The notes: generated by a model not told the origin, from the letters alone. A stretch of 64,000 bases of DNA from Novosphingobium arvoryzae (GCF_014652615.1 NZ_BMZD01000003.1:124001-188000); one strand, 5' to 3'. Numbered from the stretch's first letter, positions 1 through 8,085 are shown. Translations and numbers: made by a program.

Positions 1-123
1 AGCTTCACGCTGGCTGCGCACAACCTGTTCGACGTGACGGCGCGCCGCCATGCCTCGTTCCTGAAGGATTATGCGCCACTGGCAGGCCGCGACATTCGCC
101 TGACGGCCCGGCTCGAATTCTAA
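1..123 (+). CDS. C-terminal end of a TonB-dependent receptor (partial)
   Basis: An open frame runs in from the left edge and stops at TAA 121-123, giving about 40 residues. It contains the segment AAHNLFD and ends in RLTARLEF with a terminal Phe. Outer-membrane beta-barrels of the TonB-dependent receptor family usually end this way: an NLFD turn before the last strand and an aromatic C-terminal residue that acts as the assembly signal. The substrate cannot be told from this fragment. The next gene lies convergent to it 11 bases away. Confidence 0.7.
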   Translation, partial: SFTLAAHNLFDVTARRHASFLKDYAPLAGRDIRLTARLEF

Positions 124-134
124 GCGAAAGCTGC

Positions 135-1250
135 CTATTCCTCGCCGTGGCCGGCGGCGAGGTAATCGGCGCTCTGCATTTCCATCAGGCGGCTGATGGT
201 GCGGTCGAATTCGAACCGCCCGTCACCGCTTGAGTAGAGTTCCTCCGGTGCTGCATCGGCCGTGGCCAGCAGCTTGACCTTGTGTTCATAGAGCGCGTCG
301 ATCAGCGTCACGAAGCGCGCGGCCTCGTTGCGGTTTTCCGGCCCCATGCGCGGAATGCCGACCAGGATCACCGTGTGATAGGTCTGGGCAATGGCCAGGT
401 AGTCGGACGCTCCGCGGGCCTCTGCGCAAAGTCGCTTGAAGCTGAACACGGCCACGCCCTTCAGGCTTTTGGGCACGTGAAGGATCCGGCCGCCGCCGGC
501 GTCCAGATCGGCCGAGGGAACGTGCGCGCTGTCTTCCGGAGGATAGTCGGTCAGCCGGAAGAATGCCTCGCGGACCTGGGCCGTGGCGGCATCGCCCAGC
601 GGGGTGTGCCAGGTGCCAATCCCGCCAAGCCGCTCCAGCCGGTAATCGACCGGACCGTTCAGCGCCATGACGTCCAGTTCACGCTCGATCAGGGCAATGA
701 ACGGCAGGAAGTGCTCGCGGTTGAGCCCGTCCTTGTAGAGTTCCGACGGTGCGCGGTTGGAGGTGGTGACGATCGTCACGCCGTGGACCGTGATCAGCGC
801 CGTGAACAGGCGCGACATGATCATCGCATCGGCAGAATTGTTGACCACCATCTCGTCAAAGGCTAGCACGCGCAGGCCTTGCGCCAGCGCGGCGGCCACG
901 GGGGGAATCGGGTCGCCCGTCTCGCCCTTGCGAGCTTCGCGCAGCCGGGCATGCACTTCCAGCATGAACGCGTGAAAATGGGCGCGGCGCTTTTCCGGGA
1001 TGACCAGGCTGTCATGGAACAGGTCCATCAGCATCGATTTGCCACGCCCGACGCCGCCCCACAGGTAGAGGCCACGCGGGGAGGGGGGCTTCTTCTTGCC
1101 GAACAGCTTGCCGATCAGTCCGGTCGGGGCAGGGGCTTCCAGATCCTGTTGCAGGCGATCGAGCCGCGCCGCGGCTGCGCGCTGCTCCGGGTCAGGCCGG
1201 AGTTCGCCAGCCGCAACCAGGTCCTCGTACCGCGCCAGGACGCGTGTCAT
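135..1250 (-). CDS. zapE: Cell division protein ZapE (AFG1-like ATPase)
   Basis: The 371-aa product is an AFG1/ZapE-type P-loop ATPase. A Walker A motif GGVGRGKSMLMD lies near residues 65-76, and a Walker B-like LAFDEM follows near residue 130. The rest matches the family in length and in the order of its conserved blocks. In E. coli ZapE associates with the Z-ring and alters FtsZ bundling in an ATP-dependent way; the mitochondrial homologue AFG1 helps turn over respiratory proteins. The ATG overlaps the stop of the upstream thioesterase gene by 4 bases, so it is probably co-transcribed with that gene and sdhB. The link to sdhB may echo the respiratory role of AFG1, but that is inference. Confidence 0.9.
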   Translation of the reverse strand: MTRVLARYEDLVAAGELRPDPEQRAAAARLDRLQQDLEAPAPTGLIGKLFGKKKPPSPRGLYLWGGVGRGKSMLMDLFHDSLVIPEKRRAHFHAFMLEVHARLREARKGETGDPIPPVAAALAQGLRVLAFDEMVVNNSADAMIMSRLFTALITVHGVTIVTTSNRAPSELYKDGLNREHFLPFIALIERELDVMALNGPVDYRLERLGGIGTWHTPLGDAATAQVREAFFRLTDYPPEDSAHVPSADLDAGGGRILHVPKSLKGVAVFSFKRLCAEARGASDYLAIAQTYHTVILVGIPRMGPENRNEAARFVTLIDALYEHKVKLLATADAAPEELYSSGDGRFEFDRTISRLMEMQSADYLAAGHGEE

Positions 1251-1711
1251 CGGGCCGATGGCTTGCGCACGATCCCGGTGAACGAGGCGACCAGATGTTC
1301 GTCCGCTTCGCCCTGCACGACCGTGCCGCGCAGGAACACCAGTCGCTTCGTCTCGCGCATCACTTCAACCACCGCGTCGAGCGGAACGCCGGGTTTGCCC
1401 GCGCCGATGAACTGGCTGGAAAGCTCAAGCGTGACCGAACCGCCCGCATCGCCGCCGGTCAGCATCCGCATCGAGGCGAACAGGGCGACGTCGATCAGGG
1501 CCAGCGTGATGGCCCCGTGAACCATGTCCAGCAGATTGGTGTGCCGCCGTTCGGGAAACATCCGCACCCGGCACAGCGTGTCACTGTCCTTGCGCACCAG
1601 CATGTGGCCCATGGTCTGGGCGTTGAAGCGGGTGTTGTCTGCCAGGTTCCAGGTGTGCCAGCCCGGATTGTCCGGGTCTGGCTCATGCCGGATATGCGGG
1701 AATTCGCTCAC
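1247..1711 (-). CDS. PaaI-family hotdog thioesterase
   Basis: A 154-aa hotdog-fold protein. The centre carries the typical NLLDMVHGA helix start with an Asp and His-Gly (about residues 63-71), followed by strands such as SVTLELSSQF and a late VFLRGTVV strand. Such proteins hydrolyse acyl-CoA thioesters, often phenylacetyl- or aryl-CoA, but the substrate is not evident. Translation starts at a GTG directly after the sdhB stop codon (TAA then GTG) and the end overlaps zapE by 4 bases, so it is the middle gene of a three-gene unit. It is probably cytoplasmic; no signal peptide is visible. Confidence 0.8.
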   Translation of the reverse strand: MSEFPHIRHEPDPDNPGWHTWNLADNTRFNAQTMGHMLVRKDSDTLCRVRMFPERRHTNLLDMVHGAITLALIDVALFASMRMLTGGDAGGSVTLELSSQFIGAGKPGVPLDAVVEVMRETKRLVFLRGTVVQGEADEHLVASFTGIVRKPSAR

Positions 1712-2494
1712 TTAGACGTGGCGCTCCGCCTGCATCTTCTTGATTTCCGCAATGGCACGCGCCGGGCTCAGACCCTTGGGGCAGACGTTGGCGCAGTTCA
1801 TGATCGTGTGGCAGCGGTAGAGGCGGAAGGGATCTTCCAGCTCGTCCAGGCGCTCGCCGGTCATTTCATCGCGGCTGTCGGCCAGCCAGCGATAGGCCTG
1901 AAGCAGGATCGCCGGACCCAGGAACTTGTCGCTGTTCCACCAGTAGCTCGGGCACGAGGTGGAGCAGCAGGCGCACAAGATGCACTCATAGAGGCCGTCC
2001 AGCTTCTCGCGCTGTTCAGGCGACTGCAGGCGCTCCTTGCCCGAAGGCGTGGTCGAGACGGTCTGCAGCCAGGGGCGGATCGAGGCATACTGGGCATAGA
2101 AGTGCGTGAAATCGGGAACGAGGTCCTTGATCACTTCCATGTGCGGCAGCGGCGTGATCCGCACCTTACCCTTGAGGTCTTCGATGGCGGTGGTGCAGGC
2201 CAGGCCGTTGCGGCCGTTCATGTTCATCGCGCAGGACCCGCAGATCCCCTCGCGGCAGGACCGGCGGAAGGTCAGAGTCGGGTCCATTTCCGACTTCATC
2301 TTGATCAGCGCGTCGAGCACCATCGGCCCGCAGTTGTCGAGGTCGATCTCGAACGTGTCGTAGCGCGGATTTTCACCGCTGTCGGGATCATAGCGATAGA
2401 CGGTGAACTTCTTCACCCGGGCGGCGCCATCGGCCTTGTGGTGAATGCCCTGGCCCTTGATCTTGCTGTTCGCGGGAAGAGTGAAGGTTGCCAT
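1712..2494 (-). CDS. sdhB: Succinate dehydrogenase iron-sulfur subunit
   Basis: A 260-aa SdhB carrying all three cluster motifs in order. The [2Fe-2S] ligands are in [13 protein letters not shown] with a later Cys at GLAC, the [4Fe-4S] site is [12 protein letters not shown], and the [3Fe-4S] site is [12 protein letters not shown]. It passes electrons from the flavin of SdhA to quinone in complex II. Length and motif spacing are normal for the family. Unusually, the gene upstream on the same strand is a regulator rather than sdhA, so sdhB stands apart from sdhCDA. It has its own promoter-like sequence at 2540-2567. The thioesterase and zapE genes follow directly. Confidence 0.96.
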   Translation of the reverse strand: MATFTLPANSKIKGQGIHHKADGAARVKKFTVYRYDPDSGENPRYDTFEIDLDNCGPMVLDALIKMKSEMDPTLTFRRSCREGICGSCAMNMNGRNGLACTTAIEDLKGKVRITPLPHMEVIKDLVPDFTHFYAQYASIRPWLQTVSTTPSGKERLQSPEQREKLDGLYECILCACCSTSCPSYWWNSDKFLGPAILLQAYRWLADSRDEMTGERLDELEDPFRLYRCHTIMNCANVCPKGLSPARAIAEIKKMQAERHV

Positions 2495-2539
2495 ATCAAT
2501 CCCTGTCGCTGCGCGGCGCGTTCAGCCGCTTTGCGCCTC

Positions 2540-2567
2540 TCTCTAGCGATTCATCGCGCTGGGGCAA
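2540..2567 (-). promoter_or_regulatory. Predicted promoter of sdhB-thioesterase-zapE
   Basis: On the minus strand, TTGCCCC (2567-2561) is followed after 13 bases by GCTAGAGA (2547-2540). This fits the Caulobacter-type housekeeping promoter TTGaCgS-N10-14-GCTANAWC. The expected transcription start is near 2533, leaving a leader of about 40 nt before the sdhB ATG. No experimental support is available. Confidence 0.55.
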
Positions 2568-2594
2568 GCTAGTCCTTGGGGGAAAATTTGCGTC

Positions 2595-3125
2595 TCAGCC
2601 AAGCCAGCTGGTGATCAGGGCGGCGATTGCCATGCCGGTCATGATGATCGCGGTGATTGCCACGCCCCGCACGAGCGCCGTCCCCCGGGTGTCCCGGGTC
2701 AGCCATGACGACTCACCCGGGACAGATGCAGGGGAAAGTTGCGACCCATTTCGTCCAGGCCCATCACCAGAGTGCGACCCGACAGGACCCGACGACGAAA
2801 TACTTTCCGCGCCTTTCCCCTCGCCGTCGGAGGCCTGTTCGGGAAGCTGGATTTTCTGCCATGTTGGCGGAAAAGTGGCGGAAATCCGCTGAAAATTCTC
2901 CAATTCCTGGCGATAGAGCCGCGCCAGTTCGCCGCGCGGGATTCCTCCAAGGCGGCCCCGGATCATCTCGATCCGCTGGTTTACGGCCGACTCGGAAATG
3001 CCAAGCAGCGCCGCGATTTCCTTGCTGGTGCGATTGTCGGCCACAAGCGCCAATACTTCGCGCTGCTTTTCAGTCAGCTGCGGCAATAATTTCAAGTCAG
3101 TTGAATGGCTTGTCGGCGCTTCCAT
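2595..3125 (-). CDS. Membrane-anchored LuxR/GerE-type HTH regulator
   Basis: A 176-aa protein. Near residues 15-60 it has a GerE/LuxR helix-turn-helix: LTEKQREVLALVADNRTSKE, then IAALLGISESAVNQRI. There is no N-terminal receiver or autoinducer domain. A Ser/Pro/Gly-rich linker leads to one hydrophobic C-terminal segment (about residues 150-172, ALVRGVAITAIIMTGMA...) ending a few residues before the stop. So it should be a DNA-binding domain tethered to the inner membrane by a C-terminal helix. I chose the ATG at 3125 over the one at 3149 because the predicted promoter at 3134-3162 would start transcription only 2-3 bases upstream of it. Its target is unknown; it sits upstream of sdhB on the same strand. 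Confidence 0.75.
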   Translation of the reverse strand: MEAPTSHSTDLKLLPQLTEKQREVLALVADNRTSKEIAALLGISESAVNQRIEMIRGRLGGIPRGELARLYRQELENFQRISATFPPTWQKIQLPEQASDGEGKGAESISSSGPVGSHSGDGPGRNGSQLSPASVPGESSWLTRDTRGTALVRGVAITAIIMTGMAIAALITSWLG

Positions 3126-3133
3126 GCGGTAAG

Positions 3134-3162
3134 ACCTTAGACCCGCCATCGCGCATGCACAA
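3134..3162 (-). promoter_or_regulatory. Predicted promoter of the LuxR-type regulator (near-leaderless)
   Basis: TTGTGCA (3162-3156), 14 bases, then TCTAAGGT (3141-3134) on the minus strand. Transcription would begin around 3127-3128, and the chosen ATG is at 3125, so almost no 5' untranslated region would remain. The alternative upstream ATG at 3149 would fall inside this promoter. Confidence 0.5.
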
Positions 3163-3317
3163 TTGCCGGAATGTCGATGCTGTCATTTATGCATGTAATT
3201 CCAGAGAGTCCTGGCGGAGCGTAATCCGCCCGGCCGAGGGGGGCTTGCGCGTGTCAGCGCCGGGCATGGACCAAAGGGGGCATGGCGGCGCACCGGGATC
3301 AGCTTCACTATGCCGCA

Positions 3318-4040
3318 ATGACAAGGCGTGCGGTAGTGATCGGGGCGAGTGGCGGGATTGGCAGCGCTATGCTGGCAGAGCTGCGGCGACGGCATGATGG
3401 CATCATGTTGTATGGTCTGGCGCGTGCGCCCGATCGCGTCGCTCACGCCGGTTGCCAGATTCTGTTTGCCGACCTGGAGGATGAGGGCAGCATTGCCCGC
3501 GCCGCGCAGCGCGTTGCCAGCGAAGGCCCGCCGGATCTGGTGCTGGTGGCCACGGGCGCCCTGACGCTGGACGACGGCACCGGCCCTGAAAAATCGCTGC
3601 GGGCGCTGGATGCCTCCGCCATGGCCCGGTCCTACGCCGTCAACGCCATCGGACCGGCATTGGTGGCGAAGCACTTCCTGCCCATATTGCCGCGCGACCG
3701 GCGCGCGGTGTTTGCCGCCATTTCGGCGCGGGTGGGGTCGATATCGGACAACCGGCTGGGCGGGTGGCACAGCTACCGCGCCTCCAAGGCGGCGCTCAAC
3801 ATGCTGGTCCGGGGTGCCGCAATCGAACTCGCGCGCACGCACCCCCGGGCCCTGGCGGTGACATTGCATCCGGGAACGGTCGATACCGGCCTGTCCGCCC
3901 CGTTCCAGCGCGCGGTCGCGCCGGAAAAGCTGTTCAGTCCAGCCCAGAGCGCCGGGCATCTCCTTGATGTGATCGAGGGGCTGGGGCCGGAAGACAGCGG
4001 CCATTGCTTTGCATGGGATGGAGCGCGCATCCCATTCTAA
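3318..4040 (+). CDS. Short-chain dehydrogenase/reductase (SDR)
   Basis: A 240-aa classical SDR. The N-terminus has a nucleotide-binding turn GASGGIGSAM, the catalytic Ser is in SARVGSIS, and the YxxxK pair is in YRASKAALNM. These should bind NAD(P)H and catalyse a carbonyl/alcohol interconversion. The segment LHPGTVDTGLSAPF after the active site resembles CsgA/YciK-like SDRs. I start at the ATG at 3318 because the glycine-rich strand then begins at residue 3 (MTRRAVVIGASGG), which is usual for the family; the in-frame extension to 3282 adds an unlikely N-terminus. The substrate is unknown. A methyltransferase follows 62 bases downstream. Confidence 0.85.
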   Translation: MTRRAVVIGASGGIGSAMLAELRRRHDGIMLYGLARAPDRVAHAGCQILFADLEDEGSIARAAQRVASEGPPDLVLVATGALTLDDGTGPEKSLRALDASAMARSYAVNAIGPALVAKHFLPILPRDRRAVFAAISARVGSISDNRLGGWHSYRASKAALNMLVRGAAIELARTHPRALAVTLHPGTVDTGLSAPFQRAVAPEKLFSPAQSAGHLLDVIEGLGPEDSGHCFAWDGARIPF

Positions 4041-4102
4041 CTTTCCCTCCTGCCGGAATCTGGCATCATGCCCGGCAACAAGAGCTGAACGAGGGGGCGT
4101 CG

Positions 4103-4735
4103 ATGGGACTGGGCAGCTGGTACGAGGAACATGTCGTCCCGCGCTTCATCCAGTGCGCGTGCAGCGCGCCGGGTATCATGAAACTGCGGGAACAGGTGGT
4201 GCCGCTGGCCAGCGGAGCCGTATTTGAAATCGGCTGCGGCGGCGGGATCAACCAGCCGTTCTACGATCCCGGCAAGGTCACGTCGTTTTCGGGCATGGAC
4301 CCGTCTGCCAAGGGGCTGGAGTATGCCCGCGCGGCGGCGTCGGCAAAGGGCTGGGCTGCGGACATCCGCCCCGGTTTTGGCGAGGCCATTCCGTTTGGCG
4401 ACGCCAGTTTCGACAGCGTGGTCTGCACCTTCACGTTGTGCTCCGTGCACGACCAGGCCCAGACCTTGCGGGAGCTGCGCCGGATTCTGAAACCGGGCGG
4501 GCGGCTGCTCTACGCCGAGCATGGGCGTGCACCCGATGCGGGGGTGCGCAAGTGGCAAGGGCGTATCGAGCCGGTGTGGAAGCGTCTTGCCGGCGGATGC
4601 CACCTGACGCGTCCAGTCAACGGTGCGGTCGATCAGGCCGGCTTTGCGGTGCATGCACTGGGGCAGCGCTACACACCCAAAGTTCCGAAATGGGCGGGCT
4701 GGATGGAGTGGGGCGAAGCCGTCCGGGCCGAATAG
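4103..4735 (+). CDS. Class I SAM-dependent methyltransferase
   Basis: A 210-aa methyltransferase of the UbiE/Methyltransf_11 type. Motif I is VFEIGCGGGINQPFY (about residues 44-58), an acidic residue follows at GMDPS, and the motif II/III region reads SFDSVVCTFTLCSV and LRRILKPGGRLLYAEHG. It should transfer a methyl group from S-adenosylmethionine to a small molecule or lipid. The ATG at 4103 has the Shine-Dalgarno sequence GAGGGGG about 6 bases upstream; the frame stays open further upstream but that part overlaps the SDR. The gene ends 25 bases before a strong hairpin terminator. Confidence 0.82.
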   Translation: MGLGSWYEEHVVPRFIQCACSAPGIMKLREQVVPLASGAVFEIGCGGGINQPFYDPGKVTSFSGMDPSAKGLEYARAAASAKGWAADIRPGFGEAIPFGDASFDSVVCTFTLCSVHDQAQTLRELRRILKPGGRLLYAEHGRAPDAGVRKWQGRIEPVWKRLAGGCHLTRPVNGAVDQAGFAVHALGQRYTPKVPKWAGWMEWGEAVRAE

Positions 4736-4760
4736 GCCATTCCGATTCGAGCAAATGGAA

Positions 4761-4790
4761 AGGCCGCCGAAGCGTCTGCTTCGGCGGCCT
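4761..4790. terminator. Bidirectional intrinsic terminator between the methyltransferase and rne
   Basis: A perfect 13-bp inverted repeat (AGGCCGCCGAAGC / GCTTCGGCGGCCT) with a 4-nt loop lies between two convergent genes. Read on the minus strand it is followed by TTTCC, so it fits best as the rne terminator, though it would also stop plus-strand transcription. Just beside it at 4797-4810 is a separate 14-bp perfect palindrome (CAGGTTCGAACCTG). Confidence 0.8.
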
Positions 4791-4817
4791 TGTCATCAGG
4801 TTCGAACCTGGCGGCGA

Positions 4818-7595
4818 TCAGTCGCCGAAGGTGCGCTGCCACCAGCCGCGACGCGGCGGTTCGGCGGGGGATTCCTCGGCGGGTACCTCGTCCGCGGCGG
4901 CAGGCTCGGCGACTGGCTCGGCAGCAGCTTCGGTTGCGGTTGCGGCAACCGGCTCGGCTTCCGCCGCGACATCCGCCTTCTTCTTGCGGGTGCGCTTGGG
5001 CTTGGCCGGCGCTTCCTCGGCAGCGGCTTGAGCAGCGACCTCAGCCACCGGTTCAGCAGCAGCTTCGGCCACCGGTTCGGCTTCGACTGCGGCATCCGCC
5101 TTCTTCTTGCGGGTGCGCTTGGGTTTGGCCGGCGCTACCTCGGCAGCGGCTTCAGCGGCGACTTCCGCCACCGGTTCAGCAGCAGCCTCCGTCACCGGTT
5201 CAGCTTCGGCTGCGGCATCCGCCTTCTTCTTGCGGGTCCGCTTGGGCTTGGCCGGCGCTTCCTCGGCTACGGGAGCCGGGGCATCCGCCGCGTCAGCCAC
5301 CGGTGCGGCATCGGCTTCGGCGGTTTCGGCAGCAGCGACTTCCGACTGCTCGTCAGCGGATTCGCCTTCGGCCTGCTCGCCGTTCTCGCCTTCACCGCGA
5401 CCACGGCCCCCACGCCGACGACGACCGCGACGGCGACGCTTGCGCGGCGCTTCACCGTTGTCGCCTTCGTTTTCGGCCTGCTCACCATCGGCGTCTTCGT
5501 CGGATTCGCCTTCGCCTTCGGTTTCTTCGCGTTCACCGCCTTCTTCGGCGCCACGATCCTCGTCGCGGCTGCGACCACCCCGGCGGCGGCGCTTGCGACG
5601 ACGCTTGCCGCGATCCTCGCCTTCGTCCGAATCCCGCTCACGGCGCTCTTCCGCTTCGATTTCGTCGTCGAAATCGTCCTCGATCACCTCATCCTCGACG
5701 TCGTCGACGATGGGTTCGAACCGGGGCACGAATTCCGGACGCGGACCGGACGAAACGACGCGCATTTTCGCGCCTTCGTTCTCGCCCTCGGGCAGGACTT
5801 CCACGCGCACGCCATAGCGTTCCTCGATCTCGGCAAGATCGGCGCGCTTGGCGTTGAGCAGGTAGACGGCCGCTTCGGTCGACGCATAGAGCGAGATGAC
5901 CGAACCCTTGCCCTTGGCGGCTTCGTCCTCGATCAGGCGCAGGGCCGAAAGGCCGGCGCTCGACGCGGTGCGGACCAGGCCGGTGCCGTCGCAGTGCGGA
6001 CAGCTGCGGGTGGTCGCCTCCAGCACGCCGGTGCGCAGGCGCTGGCGGCTCATTTCCATCAGGCCAAAGCTGGAGATGCGGCCAACCTGGATACGGGCGC
6101 GGTCGTTCTTGAGCGCGTCCTTCATCGCCTTCTCGACCTTGCGGACGTTGGAGCTGTACTCCATGTCGATGAAGTCGATCACCACCAGCCCGGCCATGTC
6201 GCGCAGGCGCAGCTGGCGGGCGATTTCACGGGCAGCTTCGAGGTTGGTCGACAGCGCCGTCGCCTCGATCCCGTGCTCCTTGGTGGAACGGCCGGAGTTG
6301 ATGTCGATCGACACCAGCGCTTCGGTCGGGTTGATGACGATATACCCGCCGCTCTTCAGCTGGACGACCGGATCGTACATCGCGGTCAGCTGGTCCTCGG
6401 CGCCATAGCGCTGGTAGAGCGGCACCGGATCGGAATAGGCCTTCACCCGCTTGGCGTGGCTGGGCATCAGCAGCTTCATGAAATCGCGGGCGGCGCGGTA
6501 ACCCTGCTCACCCTCGACCACGACTTCCTCGATCTCGCGGTTGTAGATGTCGCGGATCGCGCGCTTGATAAGGTCGCTGTCCGAATGGATCAGCGCCGGC
6601 GCAGAGGATTTCAGCGTGTTCTCGCGGATCTCGTCCCACAGGCGGGCAAGATAGTCGAAGTCACGCTTGATTTCGGTCTTGGTGCGCTGGAGCCCGGCGG
6701 TGCGGACAATGCAGCCCATCGACTTGGGCAGATCCAGTTCCGCGATGATCGACTTCAGCCGCTTGCGGTCCGAGGCCGAGCTGATCTTGCGCGAGATCCC
6801 GCCGCCGTGGCTGGAGTTCGGCATCAGCACGCAATAGCGGCCCGCGAGGCTGAGATAAGTGGTGAGGGCGGCGCCCTTGTTGCCGCGTTCTTCCTTCACG
6901 ACCTGCACCAGCAGCACCTGGCGGCGCTGGATCACGTCCTGGATCTTGTAGCGGCGACGCAGGGCCATGCGCTTGGCGCGCAGCTCATCGGCTTCCTTGG
7001 CGTGGCCGCGGCCATTGCCGCCCTGACGGCGGCGACCGCGCCCGCGGCGGCGGTTGTCGCCCGCGTCGCCTTCGGCTGCTTCTTCGCCTTCGTGGTCGAA
7101 CGCGTTTTCGATCTGGCCATCCTCAATGGTGGCCACTTCGTCCTTTTCGGCCGTGTCGACTTCGGTCACGCCGCCGAAGTCATCGTCATGATGCGCTTCG
7201 TGGCTGGTGCCGGCCATGTCGTCGGCCAGGCTTTCGCCCAGTTCGTCGTCACCGACGAAATCTTCCTCACCCTCGGCGATGGCGCGCAGAGCGGCTTCTT
7301 CCTCGGCGTGAGCGGCTTCTTCGGCCAGCAGGGCTTCCCGGTCTTCCTTCGGGATCTGGTAGTAATCCGGGTGGATTTCGCTGAAGGCCAGGAACCCGTG
7401 GCGATTGCCGCCGAAATCGACGAAGGCCGCCTGCAGCGACGGTTCGACGCGGGTTACCTTGGCGAGGTAGATGTTGCCTTTGATCTGCTTGTGTTCAGCG
7501 GATTCAAAGTCGAATTCTTCAATCCGGTTGCCCTTCAGCACCGCCACCCGGGTTTCTTCCTGGTGGCGCGCATCGATCAGCATGCGCTGCGTCAT
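4818..7595 (-). CDS. rne: Ribonuclease E/G
   Basis: A 925-aa RNase E. The N-terminal half holds an S1 RNA-binding region (begins near residue 35, GNIYLAKVTRVEPSLQAAF), interrupted by an acidic insert typical of alphaproteobacterial RNase E. Catalytic Asp residues sit in LVSIDINSGRST and GLVVIDFIDME, and the zinc-link is CPHCDGTG. The C-terminal 300 residues are low-complexity: acidic stretches, Arg-rich blocks (KRRRKRRRRGG) and Ala/Pro/Lys/Arg tandem repeats, which would be disordered and serve as scaffold for RNA and degradosome partners. The enzyme makes single-strand cuts that start mRNA decay and process rRNA and tRNA. GGAG lies 8 bases before the ATG. The predicted promoter is about 390 bases upstream, implying a long leader. 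Confidence 0.96.
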   Translation of the reverse strand: MTQRMLIDARHQEETRVAVLKGNRIEEFDFESAEHKQIKGNIYLAKVTRVEPSLQAAFVDFGGNRHGFLAFSEIHPDYYQIPKEDREALLAEEAAHAEEEAALRAIAEGEEDFVGDDELGESLADDMAGTSHEAHHDDDFGGVTEVDTAEKDEVATIEDGQIENAFDHEGEEAAEGDAGDNRRRGRGRRRQGGNGRGHAKEADELRAKRMALRRRYKIQDVIQRRQVLLVQVVKEERGNKGAALTTYLSLAGRYCVLMPNSSHGGGISRKISSASDRKRLKSIIAELDLPKSMGCIVRTAGLQRTKTEIKRDFDYLARLWDEIRENTLKSSAPALIHSDSDLIKRAIRDIYNREIEEVVVEGEQGYRAARDFMKLLMPSHAKRVKAYSDPVPLYQRYGAEDQLTAMYDPVVQLKSGGYIVINPTEALVSIDINSGRSTKEHGIEATALSTNLEAAREIARQLRLRDMAGLVVIDFIDMEYSSNVRKVEKAMKDALKNDRARIQVGRISSFGLMEMSRQRLRTGVLEATTRSCPHCDGTGLVRTASSAGLSALRLIEDEAAKGKGSVISLYASTEAAVYLLNAKRADLAEIEERYGVRVEVLPEGENEGAKMRVVSSGPRPEFVPRFEPIVDDVEDEVIEDDFDDEIEAEERRERDSDEGEDRGKRRRKRRRRGGRSRDEDRGAEEGGEREETEGEGESDEDADGEQAENEGDNGEAPRKRRRRGRRRRGGRGRGEGENGEQAEGESADEQSEVAAAETAEADAAPVADAADAPAPVAEEAPAKPKRTRKKKADAAAEAEPVTEAAAEPVAEVAAEAAAEVAPAKPKRTRKKKADAAVEAEPVAEAAAEPVAEVAAQAAAEEAPAKPKRTRKKKADVAAEAEPVAATATEAAAEPVAEPAAADEVPAEESPAEPPRRGWWQRTFGD
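4905..5268 (-). repeat. Tandem 123-bp (41-aa) repeats in the RNase E tail
   Basis: The anchor GCCTTCTTCTTGCGGG recurs at 4975, 5098 and 5221, exactly 123 bases apart. Two complete units (4975-5097, 5098-5220) differ at few positions; a partial copy continues to about 5268 and a diverged partial copy precedes 4975. Each unit encodes a basic core KPKRTRKKKAD and an Ala/Glu/Pro/Val-rich spacer. The near-identity of the units suggests recent duplication, so copy number may vary between strains. Confidence 0.9.
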
Positions 7596-7983
7596 TATAA
7601 ATTCTCCGTGCGCGCGGCGGCCGCTTCGGCCTTGCGAAAAGGCCTGAGGCTGGCTGGCCGGCGCGATTGTATGCGAAACAGCCGCATCTGGCCGGGATCA
7701 TCCCTGGCTGGCGCGCGGCGGTGTGTGACAAGCCGCTGCCTGCAAGAGGCGTTGCGGCGGCGTGTTGCGTGTCTGCGGGAATGACAAGGCGCGGCGATTG
7801 CGGCAGCGCAGGACCAGCCATCCACATCGTCCAGCCCGAGGCGGGCTGAGACGGACAGGACGGCAAACGGCTTCTCATTCCAGCATCAACCTGTGTGATT
7901 CCGGGGAAACAATCCCGGAATTCTCCCTTGCCGAAGGTCCCTGCCTCCTCAAGATCGAGGGGGTTCTGTCTTCGGTGCGATCG
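7596..7983 (-). other. Predicted long 5' leader of rne, no gene seen
   Basis: This 388-base stretch has no convincing coding frame. Between the rne start codon and its predicted promoter it holds two inverted repeats: CAGCCCG/CGGGCTG at 7832-7848 (7-bp stem, 3-nt loop) and ATTCCGGG/CCCGGAAT at 7898-7921 (8-bp stem, 8-nt loop). E. coli rne has a 361-nt leader with hairpins through which RNase E controls its own mRNA. The similar length here is suggestive, not proof of the same mechanism. Confidence 0.45.
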
Positions 7984-8012
7984 TGCCTAGCACCCGATCG
8001 CAATTGCGGCAA
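7984..8012 (-). promoter_or_regulatory. Predicted rne promoter
   Basis: On the minus strand TTGCCGC (8012-8006), 14 bases, GCTAGGCA (7991-7984). Transcription would start near 7977, giving a leader of about 380 nt. It lies back to back with the amidase promoter at 8049-8077. Confidence 0.55.
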
Positions 8013-8048
8013 GTTCATTACAAAGCGATGAAGATGAAGCGCGAAAGA

Positions 8049-8077
8049 TTGCGCAGGGCGCGCCCTGACTCTAAGTC
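8049..8077 (+). promoter_or_regulatory. Predicted amidase promoter (leaderless)
   Basis: TTGCGCA (8049-8055), 14 bases, TCTAAGTC (8070-8077). The predicted start of transcription, 6-8 bases further on, falls at 8083-8085, next to the GTG at 8083 and ATG at 8086. There is no Shine-Dalgarno sequence, which agrees with a leaderless mRNA. Confidence 0.5.
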
Positions 8078-8085
8078 ACCTCGTG

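Noticed and set aside
4797..4810. A 14-bp perfect palindrome CAGGTTCGAACCTG just after rne
   Set aside because: It has no loop and sits next to the real terminator; without conservation data it may be chance.
4623..7784. A 1053-aa open frame on the plus strand across the whole rne gene
   Set aside because: It is antisense to a full RNase E with intact motifs. High GC at third codon positions leaves few stops on the opposite strand; the translation is a low-complexity shadow of rne repeats.
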